NCBI RefSeq assembly: GCF_902833145.1 | Contig: NZ_CADFEN010000001.1 | Coordinates: 311,994-375,993 of the forward strand | From: Burkholderia sp. BCC0506 | GTDB taxonomy: Bacteria > Pseudomonadota > Gammaproteobacteria > Burkholderiales > Burkholderiaceae | Direction of reading: 5' to 3' | Length of the DNA stretch: 64,000 nucleotides | Part shown: one piece after another, positions 41,379 to 50,944 of the stretch | Position numbering within the stretch: position 1 is the stretch's first letter | Layout of the letters: each line of letters opens with the position of its first letter | Position numbers and translations under genes: made by a program | The notes under the pieces: generated by a model | The model's input: the letters and a program-made list of their open reading frames with translations, nothing else | Told to the model about the DNA's origin: nothing | Databases searched by the model: none

Positions 41379-42779
41379 ATGAACACGAACCACACCGAAC
41401 CGAGACGCGACGCGCAGGTGGCACGCCTGCCCGATCCGCCGCCGTCGCGGGAGGTCCATACGAAGCTGGGCGCGCAACTGCCGTCGGCGCCGCGCTCGCT
41501 CGCCGAAACGGGGCTCGGCATGGCGTTCGTCGCCGGCCTCGTGCTGAAGTCGACGCTGGTGCTCGGCCGCCCGTCATACGGCGACCTGGTCGAGCGGCAC
41601 TGCCTGCCGCTCGCGGTGCTCGACGAGGTCTTCGCGTTCCTGGTGCGCGAGCATCTCGTCGAGCTGACCCATCGCGGCGCGACCGATCTCGACGTGACGT
41701 TCCGCCTGACCGACGCGGGCCGCGTGCTCGCGCTCGAGGAGCGGGAACGCAGCAGCTACAGCGGGCCCGCGCCGGTGACGCTCGATGCGTATCTCGCGAG
41801 CGTGGCCGCGCATTCGGTGCGCAAGCTGCACATTGGCCAGAGCGACGTGTGGGCGGCGTTCGAAGGCGTCGTGATCGACACGGCGGTGCTCGATGCCGCG
41901 GCCGCCGCGCTGAACGCGGGCCGGCCGCTGCTGATCTACGGCCCGGCCGGCAGCGGCAAGACCTTTCTCGCCGAGCGGCTCGGCGCGCTGATGCACGGCC
42001 GCGTGCCGGTGCCGTACGCGATCTGCGCGGCCGGCGAAGTGATCCAGGTCTACGACCCGCTCGTGCATGTCGACGCGGAAGTCGCGGGCGGCGGCCAGTC
42101 GGTCGATCGCCGCTGGCGCCTGTGCCAGCGGCCGGTCGTGATGTCGGGCGGCGAGCTGACGCTCGACGAGCTCGACCTGCGTCGAGACGAAGCGGCCGGC
42201 TTCTACCAGGCGCCGCCGCACATGAAGGCGAACATGGGCATGTACGTCGTCGACGATCTTGGCCGGCAGCGCGTCGAGCCGCGCGACCTGCTCAACCGCT
42301 GGCTGCGTCCGCTCGATCGCGGCGTCGATTTCATGACGCTCGAATCCGGCAACCGCTTCGTGCTGCCGTTCGACGTATGGCCGGTGTTCTCGAGCAACCT
42401 GGCGCCGGAGCAGTTCTGCGACGACGCATTCATGCGCCGCCTCGGCTCGAAGCTGCACGTCGGCGCGATGTCGATCGACGACTACCGCGCGGTGTACGAC
42501 GCGGCCTGCGCGTCGCTCGGGCTCGTCTCGGCGAGCGATGCCTTCGACTTCCTGCTGCATCGGCTGCATCTGCCGACCGGCAAGGCGTTTCTCGCGTGCT
42601 TTCCGGCGGACCTGTTGCGCCTCGTGGCCGCCGGCGCGCGTTACCGCGGCGATCCGCCCGAGGTGACGCACGACGCGCTGTACGACGCGTGGGCGAGTTA
42701 CTTCGGCGCGGCGCCCGAACGGGACGGCAGCCATCCGCCGCCCGTCGAGCGCGGAGGCCGCACGTTCATCACCGGTTGA
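41379..42779 (+). CDS. AAA+ ATPase of the Tad locus
   Basis: A 466-aa cytoplasmic ATPase. An N-terminal region of about 130 residues with winged-helix character (LAETGLGMAFVAGLVLKSTL, then TDAGRVLAL) precedes an AAA domain: Walker A YGPAGSGKTFLAER at 187-200, a GELTLDELDLR segment, and a DDLGRQR stretch. This is not the assembly ATPase TadA. Similar genes appear within betaproteobacterial Tad loci, where their role is unclear; regulation or unfolding is possible. GAGGA precedes the ATG at 41379. Confidence 0.85.
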   Translation: MNTNHTEPRRDAQVARLPDPPPSREVHTKLGAQLPSAPRSLAETGLGMAFVAGLVLKSTLVLGRPSYGDLVERHCLPLAVLDEVFAFLVREHLVELTHRGATDLDVTFRLTDAGRVLALEERERSSYSGPAPVTLDAYLASVAAHSVRKLHIGQSDVWAAFEGVVIDTAVLDAAAAALNAGRPLLIYGPAGSGKTFLAERLGALMHGRVPVPYAICAAGEVIQVYDPLVHVDAEVAGGGQSVDRRWRLCQRPVVMSGGELTLDELDLRRDEAAGFYQAPPHMKANMGMYVVDDLGRQRVEPRDLLNRWLRPLDRGVDFMTLESGNRFVLPFDVWPVFSSNLAPEQFCDDAFMRRLGSKLHVGAMSIDDYRAVYDAACASLGLVSASDAFDFLLHRLHLPTGKAFLACFPADLLRLVAAGARYRGDPPEVTHDALYDAWASYFGAAPERDGSHPPPVERGGRTFITG

Positions 42780-42814
42780 GCCGTTTCTTTCACGATTCGT
42801 CGAGGAGCATTGCC

Positions 42815-43654
42815 ATGAAAAACAGTCGCGCGCTCATGATGCTGGTCGTCGCGATGATCGCGGGTCTCGCCGCGGTCGTGTTCGCGTCCCGCTGGCTGGT
42901 ACAGACGTCCACGAGCTCGGTCACGCCGGTCGCGGTGGCTTCCACCGACCTGAACCTGGGCGAACCGCTCGGGCCGAACCAGATCCACATGGTCAGCTGG
43001 CCGGCCGGCAGCGTGCCGACCGGCGCATTCACCGATACGAAGGCGCTCGAGGGGCGCGTCGTGCGCACCAGCCTCGCGCGCGGCGAGCCGGTGATCGAGT
43101 CGAAGCTCGCGCCGGTCGGCACGAAGGGCGGGTTGTCCGCGGTAATCGCCGACGGCAGCCGCGCGATCACGGTCCGCGTGAACGACGTGGTCGGCGTCGC
43201 GGGCTTCGCGCTGCCGGGCAACTACGTCGACGTGATCGTCAACACGCAGGAACAACAGGGCAAGACCGACGGGCAGAGCATCTCGAAGATCGTGCTCGAG
43301 CACATCCTCGTGCTCGCGGTCGCGCAGCAGGTCAGCCGCGACGACACGGCGCCGAAGGTGGTCAACGCGGTGACGCTGGAAGTCACGCCCGAGCAGGCCG
43401 AACGGCTCGACCTCGCGCGCAGCGTCGGCACGCTGTCGCTCGTGCTGCGCAACCAGGTCGACCAGAAGACGCTGAACACCGGCGGCGCGACCAAGCTGAC
43501 GCTGCTCGGCAAGGAGCCTGCACCCGAAGCGCCGTCGGCGCCCGTCCGCGCGCGGCCGGTCCGAGTGCACGTCGCGTCGCATGCGGCGCCGGAAGCCCGG
43601 CGCGATTGCGTCGGCGTGCTGACGGGCGTGAAGGGCAGCGTCGAATGTTTCTGA
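42815..43654 (+). CDS. cpaB: Flp pilus assembly protein CpaB/RcpC
   Basis: A 279-aa periplasmic protein anchored by an N-terminal helix (MMLVVAMIAGLAAVVFASRW). It has the SAF-type domain (VAVASTDLNLGEPLGPNQI, then RGEPVIESKLAP) followed by the RcpC domain (AITVRVNDVVGVAGFALPG, NYVDVIVN). It may link the secretin to the cell wall. GAGGAG lies upstream of ATG 42815. The C-terminus carries about 60 residues of low-complexity and two cysteines. Confidence 0.92.
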   Translation: MKNSRALMMLVVAMIAGLAAVVFASRWLVQTSTSSVTPVAVASTDLNLGEPLGPNQIHMVSWPAGSVPTGAFTDTKALEGRVVRTSLARGEPVIESKLAPVGTKGGLSAVIADGSRAITVRVNDVVGVAGFALPGNYVDVIVNTQEQQGKTDGQSISKIVLEHILVLAVAQQVSRDDTAPKVVNAVTLEVTPEQAERLDLARSVGTLSLVLRNQVDQKTLNTGGATKLTLLGKEPAPEAPSAPVRARPVRVHVASHAAPEARRDCVGVLTGVKGSVECF

Positions 43655-43721
43655 AGCAGAGCGAATCAGCCACACCAACAAGCCGGCCGCCGGCAACGCG
43701 CGGCGGCCCTGGAAGTCGATA

Positions 43722-43738
43722 ACCGGCACGGCGCCGGT
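43722..43738 (+). other. Short hairpin between cpaB and cpaC
   Basis: ACCGGC-ACGGC-GCCGGT is a 6-bp hairpin about 20 bp before the secretin start, with a second GC stem (GGCCGCC/GGCGGCC) just upstream in the 104-bp gap. It may tune the relative expression of cpaB and cpaC; a T-run is absent. Confidence 0.35.
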
Positions 43739-43758
43739 CTCTCGGGGGATCAGACGAA

Positions 43759-45693
43759 ATGAAGATCAAACCGCAACGCACAGGTACCGGCCCGCTACGC
43801 ACACGCGTCGCACGGGGCACGATGATGGCCGCGATCCTCTGTTCGGGATGGCTGACCGTGTATGGCGCACTCGCGCAGGAAGGCATCGAGTCGGCGGTGC
43901 TGACGAAGGGCGGCGCCGGCGCGCCGGCCGCGGTCGGCAAGGGGCCGATGCAGATGACGATCAGCATGGCGCCGGTGCCGGCCGCCGCGCCCGCCGCCTC
44001 GGCGGGGCCGCTGCGCGGGCCGAACTGCGTCGGCGCCGTGCGCGAATCGACCAGCGTCGCCGTGCCGCTCGGCAAGTCGCTGCTGGTGCCGATGCCGGAG
44101 CCGGTGCGCAACCGGACGATCGGCAATCCGGCCGTCGCGCAGGCGACGATGGTGTCGCCGCAGACGCTCTACATCCTCGGGCTCGCGGTCGGTACGACCA
44201 ACATGATCGTGCAGGGCAGGAGCGGCGCGTGCCGCGTGATCGACGTCGCGGTCGGCGCGGACGCCGGCGGCCTGCAGGCGTCGCTGCTGCAGCTGATGCC
44301 GAACGAGCGCGACATTCATGTGTCGACCGCGGCCGGCACGATCGTGCTCGCCGGCACGGTGTCGAGCTCGCAGGCCGCGCAGCAGGCCGTGCAGATCGCC
44401 CACGCGTACGGCGACAGCGCGGGCGACGCGGCGGCCGGCGGCAAGCAGGGCGGCGGCGTGCTCAACATGCTGAACGTCACGTCGCCGCAGCAGGTGATGC
44501 TCGAGGTGAAGGTGGCCGAGGTGTCGAAGACGCTGATCAACCAGATGGGCAGCGCGTTCAACATCCAGGGCGGGTTCGGTTCGTGGAGCGGCGCGCTGGT
44601 CAGCAACCTGCTCGCGGGCGTCGCGAGCGGCGCGGTGTTCAACAAGGCGAACAACAAGCCGTTCAGCATCGCGGCCGACGCGCAGAACACCGACAACCTC
44701 GTCAAGATCCTCGCGGAGCCGAATCTCGTGACGATCAGCGGCCAGGAGGCGACGTTCCTCGCGGGCGGCAAGATCTTCATCCCGATCCCGCAGAGCGGCA
44801 GCAACGGCGTCTCGTCGATCACGCTGCAGGAAGAGGAGTTCGGCGTCGCGCTGAAGTTCACGCCGACGGTGCTGGCCAACGGCCGGATCAGCCTGAAGGT
44901 CGCGCCGGAAGTGTCGGAACTGTCGCAGACGGGCGTCACGCTGAGCGCGTCCAACATCGGCGGCACGTCGATCCTGCCGCTGATCACGACCCGGCGCGCG
45001 TCGACGACGGTGCAGATGAGCGACGGCGAATCGTTCGCGATCGGCGGGTTGATCAAGGACAACGCGAGCGGTGCGCTGAAGGCGATTCCGGGCGTCGGCG
45101 AAGTGCCGGTGCTCGGCGCGCTGTTCCGCAGCACGTCGTTCCAGCAGGATCGTACCGAGCTGATCTTCCTGATCACGCCGCACCTGGTGAAGCCGCTGCA
45201 GACCGCGGACGTCGCGTTGCCGACCGACAGCTTCTCGAAGCCGAACGAAGCCGACGTCTTCGCGACCGGCAACATGGAAGGTCGCGGCGGCGTGCGCAAG
45301 GCAGGCGCCCAGCCCATGCACCCCGCAAACGGCGCGGCCGCCGCCCCGCAGACGCCGGCCCAGGCGCCCGCGCCCGCGCCGGCACCGCAATCGGAAGCAC
45401 CGGTCGCACCGGCCGCGCTGCCCGCACCGCGCGCGCCGCAAGACGCCGACGTGCAGCCGCCGGTACCGGCCGAGCCGCCGAAGGCGCCGGCGCCGGTCGC
45501 GGCCGCCGCGCCGCAGTCGGACCCGGCCACCGCGGCGCGTGTCGCGCGCATCGAAGCCGCCGCCGCGCGCCTCGCGGCGGCGGGCCCCGAACCGTCGGCC
45601 CAGCCGGCGGCGCGACCGAAGCACCGGATCGCGGCGGCGCCGAAGGCGCAGATCGCGCGCGCCGCCGCGGAACCCCAGTCCACCGATCGTTGA
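43759..45693 (+). CDS. cpaC: Tad pilus secretin CpaC/RcpA
   Basis: A 644-aa outer-membrane secretin. A signal peptide at the N-terminus (MMAAILCSGWLTVYGALAQ) precedes an N0-like domain with GNPAVAQATMVSPQTLYILG and a BON-like domain (DIHVSTAAGTIVLAG). The secretin domain follows: QQVMLEVKVAEVSKTLINQM, LVTISGQEATFLAGGKIFIP, VAPEVSEL, and a final GEVPVLGALFRSTSFQ and ELIFLITPHLVKPL. Unusually, about 130 C-terminal residues are Ala/Pro-rich and could be a periplasmic or surface tether. It forms the outer-membrane channel for the Flp filament. Confidence 0.92.
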   Translation: MKIKPQRTGTGPLRTRVARGTMMAAILCSGWLTVYGALAQEGIESAVLTKGGAGAPAAVGKGPMQMTISMAPVPAAAPAASAGPLRGPNCVGAVRESTSVAVPLGKSLLVPMPEPVRNRTIGNPAVAQATMVSPQTLYILGLAVGTTNMIVQGRSGACRVIDVAVGADAGGLQASLLQLMPNERDIHVSTAAGTIVLAGTVSSSQAAQQAVQIAHAYGDSAGDAAAGGKQGGGVLNMLNVTSPQQVMLEVKVAEVSKTLINQMGSAFNIQGGFGSWSGALVSNLLAGVASGAVFNKANNKPFSIAADAQNTDNLVKILAEPNLVTISGQEATFLAGGKIFIPIPQSGSNGVSSITLQEEEFGVALKFTPTVLANGRISLKVAPEVSELSQTGVTLSASNIGGTSILPLITTRRASTTVQMSDGESFAIGGLIKDNASGALKAIPGVGEVPVLGALFRSTSFQQDRTELIFLITPHLVKPLQTADVALPTDSFSKPNEADVFATGNMEGRGGVRKAGAQPMHPANGAAAAPQTPAQAPAPAPAPQSEAPVAPAALPAPRAPQDADVQPPVPAEPPKAPAPVAAAAPQSDPATAARVARIEAAAARLAAAGPEPSAQPAARPKHRIAAAPKAQIARAAAEPQSTDR

Positions 45694-45713
45694 AGCCATC
45701 CAAGGGGAAGCTC

Positions 45714-46010
45714 ATGAAATCCGCCTACCTCGTATGCGTGCGCCGTGCGGCGCTCGCCATCCCGCTCGCGTTCGCGCTTGCCGGCTGCATGTCGTCGACC
45801 CCGGTGTGGGACAGCCGCTTCGGCGACTCGGTCCGCACCGTGATGCAGGCCCAGATCATCGATCCGCATGCCGGCGAACATCCGGCGTCGGCGCCGGGGG
45901 TCGACGGCCGCGCCGCCGCGGCCGCGCTCGACAACTACGACAAGTCGTTCAAGCAGACCCAGCCGCCCGCCAATGCGTTCGTGATCGGCATCGGCAAGTC
46001 CACCCAGTAA
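45714..46010 (+). CDS. Small lipoprotein of the Tad locus
   Basis: A 98-aa predicted lipoprotein. A signal peptide ends in a good lipobox, FALAGCMSS, and is followed by a short, polar mature part. Position directly after the secretin suggests an RcpB or pilotin-like role in secretin insertion, but sequence similarity is not visible. AAGGGGAAG lies before ATG 45714. Classical CpaD is longer. Confidence 0.8.
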   Translation: MKSAYLVCVRRAALAIPLAFALAGCMSSTPVWDSRFGDSVRTVMQAQIIDPHAGEHPASAPGVDGRAAAAALDNYDKSFKQTQPPANAFVIGIGKSTQ

Positions 46011-46035
46011 CGACGGCACGCTCAGGGAGAACGCC

Positions 46036-47307
46036 ATGAACAGCGCAGCCCGCTATCCGAAAGTCACGCGTCGCAGCCTGCACCGCCAGCGCGGTGCCGT
46101 CGCGATCATCGTCGGCCTTTCGCTGGCGGTGATGATCGGATTCGTCGGGCTCGCGCTGGATCTCGGCAAGCTGTACGTCACGCGCAGCGAACTGCAGAAC
46201 AGCGCCGATGCATGCGCGCTGTCCGCCGCGCGCGACCTGACTTCGGCGATCAGCCTGTCGGTGGCCGAAGCCGACGGCATCGCGGCCGGCCACCTGAATT
46301 TCGTGTTTTTCCAGAAGAAGTCGGTGCAGATGTCGACGAACGCGAACGTCACGTTCAGCGATTCGCTGAGCAACCCGTTCCTGGCGAAGAACGCGGTCAC
46401 GACGCCGGCGAACATCAAGTATGTACAGTGCACCGCGACGCTCAGCAACATCGCGCACTGGTTCATCGAAGTGCTGAACGTGCTGCCCGGCACGAAGCTC
46501 GCGAATGCGGCGGAAGTGTCGGCGAGCGCGATCGCGACCGTCGGCGGCGGGCAGACGACCTGCGCGATTCCCGTGTTCGTGTGCCGTGGTCCGTCCGATC
46601 CGGCCTACAAGGTCGGCGACTGGATCTCGTCGCCGTCCGGGTCGTCGTCGAGCTACGGGCCCGGCAATTTCGGCTGGGCGGCGCTCGACGGGTCGACGAA
46701 CGAGACGACGCTCGCGAGCGAGCTGTCGGGCAATACCTGCAACATCACGAGCCCGCCGGACCTGAGCACCACGGGCCTGAAGTCGGCGTCGCAGCGTGCG
46801 TGGAACACGCGCTTCGGCATCTATACGAACGGCGCGAACGGCTCGAGCGGCCAGCCGGATTTCACCGGCTACGCGTATGTCGGGCCGAACTACGGGCCGC
46901 CGGGAACGCCAGGCATCAAGGGTGACGCGTACACGCAGTTCGTGGCCGACCGCGCGAGCTTCAAGTCTTACCAGGGCGACGGTGCACCGCCGTCCGGCAG
47001 CGGCATCGCCACCAACGGCACGGCGACCGCGAGCAACTACACGACGTACGGCAGCGACCGGCGCCTCGCGCTCGCGCCGGAAGGCGACTGTTCGACGCTG
47101 AAGGGCAGCAGCGGCAAGGTCCACGTCACGCAATGGGATTGCGTGCTGATGCTCGATCCGCTCCCGTTCAGCGCCGGCAGCGGCCCGGTCGTCGCGCACC
47201 TCGAATACCTCGGCTCGTCGGTCTCCGGCAACAACCCGTGCGCGACGCACGGCTTGCCGGGCAGCGGCAGCGCGTCGGGCACCCAGGTGCCGATGCTCGT
47301 TCAATAG
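46036..47307 (+). CDS. tadG: TadG-like pilus assembly protein
   Basis: A 423-aa protein with an N-terminal Tad helix (RGAVAIIVGLSLAVMIGFVG) followed by the characteristic LALDLGKLYVTRSELQNSADACALSAA. The remainder is a Gly/Ser/Thr-rich periplasmic region with several cysteines. TadG-like proteins are minor, pseudopilin-related components. No von Willebrand factor A motif is seen. It starts 25 bp after the lipoprotein gene, with GGGAGA upstream. Confidence 0.87.
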   Translation: MNSAARYPKVTRRSLHRQRGAVAIIVGLSLAVMIGFVGLALDLGKLYVTRSELQNSADACALSAARDLTSAISLSVAEADGIAAGHLNFVFFQKKSVQMSTNANVTFSDSLSNPFLAKNAVTTPANIKYVQCTATLSNIAHWFIEVLNVLPGTKLANAAEVSASAIATVGGGQTTCAIPVFVCRGPSDPAYKVGDWISSPSGSSSSYGPGNFGWAALDGSTNETTLASELSGNTCNITSPPDLSTTGLKSASQRAWNTRFGIYTNGANGSSGQPDFTGYAYVGPNYGPPGTPGIKGDAYTQFVADRASFKSYQGDGAPPSGSGIATNGTATASNYTTYGSDRRLALAPEGDCSTLKGSSGKVHVTQWDCVLMLDPLPFSAGSGPVVAHLEYLGSSVSGNNPCATHGLPGSGSASGTQVPMLVQ

Positions 47308-47320
47308 CGGAGAGACGATC

Positions 47321-47854
47321 ATGAAGAAGCCGCCGATTCGTCGTTCGCGCACCCGTGGCGCCGTCGCCGTCGAGTTCGCGCTCGTGCTGATGCCGATGAT
47401 CATGCTGGCGACCGGCGTGGCCGAGTTCGGCCGGGCGATCTACCAGTACGAGACGCTGACCAAGGCGACCCGCGACGCGGCGCGCTACCTGTCGGTCTGG
47501 TTGCCGACCGACAGCGCGTATCCGGTGTCGCAGGCGCAGTGTCTGGTCGTGTACGGCAGCACGACGTGCGGCACGTCGGGCACCGAGCTGGTGCCGGGGC
47601 TCACGACGTCGATGGTCACGATCTGCGACGCGCAGCGCACGACCGGCTGCAGCGATGCGTCCGACCCGTCGCAGTTCTCGAACCTGCCGACCTACGACTC
47701 GGACAACAACGCGGCAAGCGGGACGGCCACCGGCGCGATCAATGTCGTCGAAGTGAAGATCAGCGGCTACAAGTACCAGCCGATTCCCGCGTACCCGGCG
47801 CTGCCGTCGATCACCTTCGGCAACATCGTCACCGTGATGAGGCAAGTGTCATGA
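47321..47854 (+). CDS. tadE: TadE-like pseudopilin
   Basis: A 177-aa minor pilin. The TadE hallmark is present: RGAVAVEFALVLMPMIMLAT with Glu next to the cleavage-type Val, then EFGRAIYQYETLTKATRDAA. A periplasmic region with cysteines (CLVVYGSTTCGTSG and more) follows. CpaA probably processes it. It begins 13 bp after tadG and overlaps the next gene by 4 bp. Confidence 0.9.
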   Translation: MKKPPIRRSRTRGAVAVEFALVLMPMIMLATGVAEFGRAIYQYETLTKATRDAARYLSVWLPTDSAYPVSQAQCLVVYGSTTCGTSGTELVPGLTTSMVTICDAQRTTGCSDASDPSQFSNLPTYDSDNNAASGTATGAINVVEVKISGYKYQPIPAYPALPSITFGNIVTVMRQVS

Positions 47855-48294
47855 ACGCGCGTCACTTTCCGCGGTCGAGCCGGCGCGCGCAGCGCGGCGC
47901 GGCGATCGTCGAATTCGCCCTCATCGCGATGGTGCTGATCATGCTGCTGATCGGCATCTTCGAATTCGGCCGCGTGCTGTTCTACTGGAACACCGCGAGC
48001 GAAGCCGTGCGGCTCGGTGCCCGCACGGCGGTGGTCTGCGACGTGAACGCCGCGGGTGTCGTGAAGCGCGTGCGATCGCTGCTGCCGCTGCTGTCGAACG
48101 CGAACGTGTCGGTCAGCTACACGCCTTCGAGCTGCGACATCAACACGTGCTCGTTCGTGACGGTGAGCGTCACGAACGTCACCGTCAAGACCATGATCCC
48201 GTTCGTGAACGTCACGGTCACGATGCCGCCGTTCACGACGACGCTCCCGCGCGAAAGCCTGAGTTCCGCGACCGGCGGCTCCGCCTGCAACTGA
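47851..48294 (+). CDS. TadE/TadF-like pseudopilin
   Basis: A 147-aa second TadE-type protein: RGAAIVEFALIAMVLIMLLI, then GIFEFGRVLFYWNTASEAVR. The C-terminal half is rich in Val/Thr and has two cysteines close together (SSCDINTCSF) plus one near the end. It is probably a minor pilin partner to the preceding gene, translationally coupled through ATGA. TadF is the usual name for a third such protein, but assignment between E and F is not secure. Confidence 0.87.
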   Translation: MNARHFPRSSRRAQRGAAIVEFALIAMVLIMLLIGIFEFGRVLFYWNTASEAVRLGARTAVVCDVNAAGVVKRVRSLLPLLSNANVSVSYTPSSCDINTCSFVTVSVTNVTVKTMIPFVNVTVTMPPFTTTLPRESLSSATGGSACN

Positions 48295-48316
48295 TCGAAC
48301 ACACGAGGCACACGAC

Positions 48317-49525
48317 ATGATCAACATCCTCGTAGCTTCCGACGATACCGCGCGGCTCACGCAGATCGCGCGTCTCGTGGCCGACTGCGGACGCTATCGC
48401 ACGACGCGCGCCACCGGCCGTGCGTCGCAGATCGAGCATCGCACCGACGGGCTCGACGCGTTCGACATCCTGCTGGTCGACGGCACGTCGCTCGATCCGT
48501 CCGAGCTGTCGGCGATCGAGCGCATCTGCCGCGCGCACGCGAGCCTGACCTGCATCCTCGTGACGCCCGATGCGTCGCCGCACGTGCTGCTCGACGCGAT
48601 GCGCGCGGGCGCGCGCGACGTGCTGCAGTGGCCGCTCGATCCGCAGGCGCTCGGCCGCGCGCTCGAACGGGCGGCCGCGCAAAGCACGCGGCGCGATAGC
48701 GACGACACGCGGATCGTGTCGTTCATGTCCTGCAAGGGCGGGGCCGGCACGAGCTTCGCGGCCGGCAACGTCGCGTTCGAGATCGCCGAGGGCTTCAAGC
48801 GCCGCGTGCTGCTGATCGACGTGAACCAGCAGTTCGCCGACGCGGCATTCCTCGTCAGCGACGAAGCCCCGCCGTCGACGCTGCCGCAGCTGTGCGCGCA
48901 GATCGAGCGGCTCGACGGCGCGTTCCTCGATGCGAGCGTCGCGCACGTGACGGAAAACTTCCACGTGCTGGCAGGCGCCGGCGACCCGGTCAAGGCCGCC
49001 GAGATGCGCGAGGACGCGCTCGAATGGATTCTCGGCGTCGCCGTGCCGCGCTACGACTTCGTGATCTTCGACGTGGGCGTCGGCATCAACCCGCTGTCGA
49101 TGGTCGCGCTCGATCGCAGCGACCAGATCCAGATCGTGCTGCAGCCCGCGATGCCGCACGTGCGCGCCGGCCGCCGGCTGCTGGAAATCCTCGTGTCGCT
49201 CGGCTACTCGACCGACCAGTTGCGGCTGATCGTGAACCGCGCGACGCGCGCGAGCGAGCGGACCCGCACCGCGCTCGAGGAAGTGCTCGGCCTGCACGCG
49301 GCCTGCACGATTCCCGACGACGCCGACACCGTGCTCGAAGCGATCAACCAGGGCCACCCGGTGTCGCGGCTCGCGCGCGGCTCGGCGGTCGCGCGTGCGT
49401 TGCAGGGGTGCGCGAAGCAACTCGTCGACGGCGAAGTGCGCGCGGGACGCAGCGCGCCGCACAGCGAACCGTTGATGTCCCGGCTGTTCGGTCGCAAGGC
49501 CACGCCGAAGCTCAAGTCGATGTAA
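48317..49525 (+). CDS. cpaE: Tad pilus polar localisation ATPase-like protein TadZ/CpaE
   Basis: A 402-aa protein with an N-terminal receiver-like domain (residues 1-120, ILLVDGTSLD, LVTPDASPHVLLDAM and DVLQWPLDP) and a C-terminal ParA/MinD-type domain. The deviant Walker A reads CKGGAGTSF at 139-147: the signature Lys140 is present but the P-loop lysine is replaced by Thr145. This is common in TadZ and suggests reduced or absent ATP hydrolysis. The remainder has DFVIFDVGVGINPLS. TadZ positions the Tad machine at the pole. Confidence 0.92.
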   Translation: MINILVASDDTARLTQIARLVADCGRYRTTRATGRASQIEHRTDGLDAFDILLVDGTSLDPSELSAIERICRAHASLTCILVTPDASPHVLLDAMRAGARDVLQWPLDPQALGRALERAAAQSTRRDSDDTRIVSFMSCKGGAGTSFAAGNVAFEIAEGFKRRVLLIDVNQQFADAAFLVSDEAPPSTLPQLCAQIERLDGAFLDASVAHVTENFHVLAGAGDPVKAAEMREDALEWILGVAVPRYDFVIFDVGVGINPLSMVALDRSDQIQIVLQPAMPHVRAGRRLLEILVSLGYSTDQLRLIVNRATRASERTRTALEEVLGLHAACTIPDDADTVLEAINQGHPVSRLARGSAVARALQGCAKQLVDGEVRAGRSAPHSEPLMSRLFGRKATPKLKSM

Positions 49526-49543
49526 TTCTCTCGGGGAACCATC

Positions 49544-50911
49544 ATGTCATTGCGCGAACAGATGTCCTTGCACCGGGCCCAGCCGCTGGCGGCGGGCAAC
49601 GAACCGGCCGGCCCGGCGCATTCGTCGGTGCGCGACGCATACCAGAAGCTGCGCCGCGACATTCACCTGGCCGTGCTCGAGCGCGTGGAGCTCGAGCGCC
49701 TGTCGCGGCTGCATCAGGATCAGATCCGCATGGAAATCGGCGCGCTGATCGCGCGCATCCTCGACGAGGAGCGGCTGCCGGCGAACGACATCGAGCGGCG
49801 CCAGCTCGCGATCGACGTGTACGACGAGATGTTCGGCTTCGGCCCGCTCGAAGCGCTGCTGCGCGACCCCGGCATTTCCGACATCCTCGTGAACACGTAC
49901 CGGCAGGTCTACGTCGAGCGCTGCGGCCAGCTCGAGCTGACCGACGTGACGTTCTACGACGACGCGCACCTGATGAAGGTGATCGAGAAGATCGTGTCGC
50001 GCGTCGGGCGCCGCATCGACGAATCGAGCCCGATGGTCGACGCGCGGCTGCCGGACGGCTCGCGCGTGAACGCGATCATCCCGCCGTCGGCGATCGACGG
50101 GCCGCTGATGTCGATCCGGCGCTTCGCGGTCAACCCGCTGAAAATGGACGACCTGGTGCGCTTCCACAGCCTGACGCCGCCGATGGCCGAGCTGCTCGAC
50201 GCGCTGTCGCGCGCGAAGGTGAACGTGCTGGTGTCGGGCGGCACGGGCAGCGGCAAGACGACGCTGCTCAACATCCTGTCCGGCTTCATTCCGCGCAACG
50301 AGCGGATCGTGACGATCGAGGACGCCGCCGAGCTGCAACTGCAGCAGCCGCACGTGCTGCGGCTCGAAACGCGCCCGCCGAACATCGAAGGCAAGGGCGA
50401 GATCACGCAGCGTACGCTGGTGCGCAACGCGCTGCGGATGCGCCCCGACCGCATCATCCTCGGCGAAGTGCGCGGCGCCGAAGCGCTCGACATGCTCAAC
50501 GCGATGAACACCGGCCACGAAGGCTCGCTCGCGACGATCCACGCGAACACGCCGCGCGACGCGCTGACGCGCCTCGAGAACATGGTCAGCGTCGCCGGCC
50601 TGACGCTGCCGCCGAAGACGATGCGCCAGCAGATCGCGTCGGCGATCTCGGTGGTCGTGCAGGCGGCGCGCCTCACGGACGGCAAGCGCAAGATCGTCAG
50701 CATCCAGGAGCTCACCGGGATGGAGGGCGACATCATCAACATGCAGGAGATCTTCACGTTCAAGCGCACGGGCGTGGATCGCGACGGCGCGGTGCGCGGC
50801 CACTTCTGCGCGACCGGCGTGCGGCCGAAGTTCGTCGAGCGGCTGCAGGCGTTCGGCATCAACCTGCCGGATTCGCTGTACGACCCGTCGCTGCGTTACG
50901 AGACGGACTGA
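49544..50911 (+). CDS. cpaF: Tad secretion ATPase TadA/CpaF
   Basis: A 455-aa hexameric type IV-like secretion ATPase that powers Flp assembly. The N-terminal domain has [20 protein letters not shown] and [20 protein letters not shown]; the ATPase domain has Walker [13 protein letters not shown] at 232-243, an Asp-box [10 protein letters not shown], Walker [17 protein letters not shown], and a His-box ([17 protein letters not shown]). GGGGA precedes ATG 49544, 18 bp after cpaE. Confidence 0.95.
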   Translation: MSLREQMSLHRAQPLAAGNEPAGPAHSSVRDAYQKLRRDIHLAVLERVELERLSRLHQDQIRMEIGALIARILDEERLPANDIERRQLAIDVYDEMFGFGPLEALLRDPGISDILVNTYRQVYVERCGQLELTDVTFYDDAHLMKVIEKIVSRVGRRIDESSPMVDARLPDGSRVNAIIPPSAIDGPLMSIRRFAVNPLKMDDLVRFHSLTPPMAELLDALSRAKVNVLVSGGTGSGKTTLLNILSGFIPRNERIVTIEDAAELQLQQPHVLRLETRPPNIEGKGEITQRTLVRNALRMRPDRIILGEVRGAEALDMLNAMNTGHEGSLATIHANTPRDALTRLENMVSVAGLTLPPKTMRQQIASAISVVVQAARLTDGKRKIVSIQELTGMEGDIINMQEIFTFKRTGVDRDGAVRGHFCATGVRPKFVERLQAFGINLPDSLYDPSLRYETD

Positions 50912-50944
50912 CGCCAGGGCGCCGTGTGCTGCCGGGGAGGCCTC

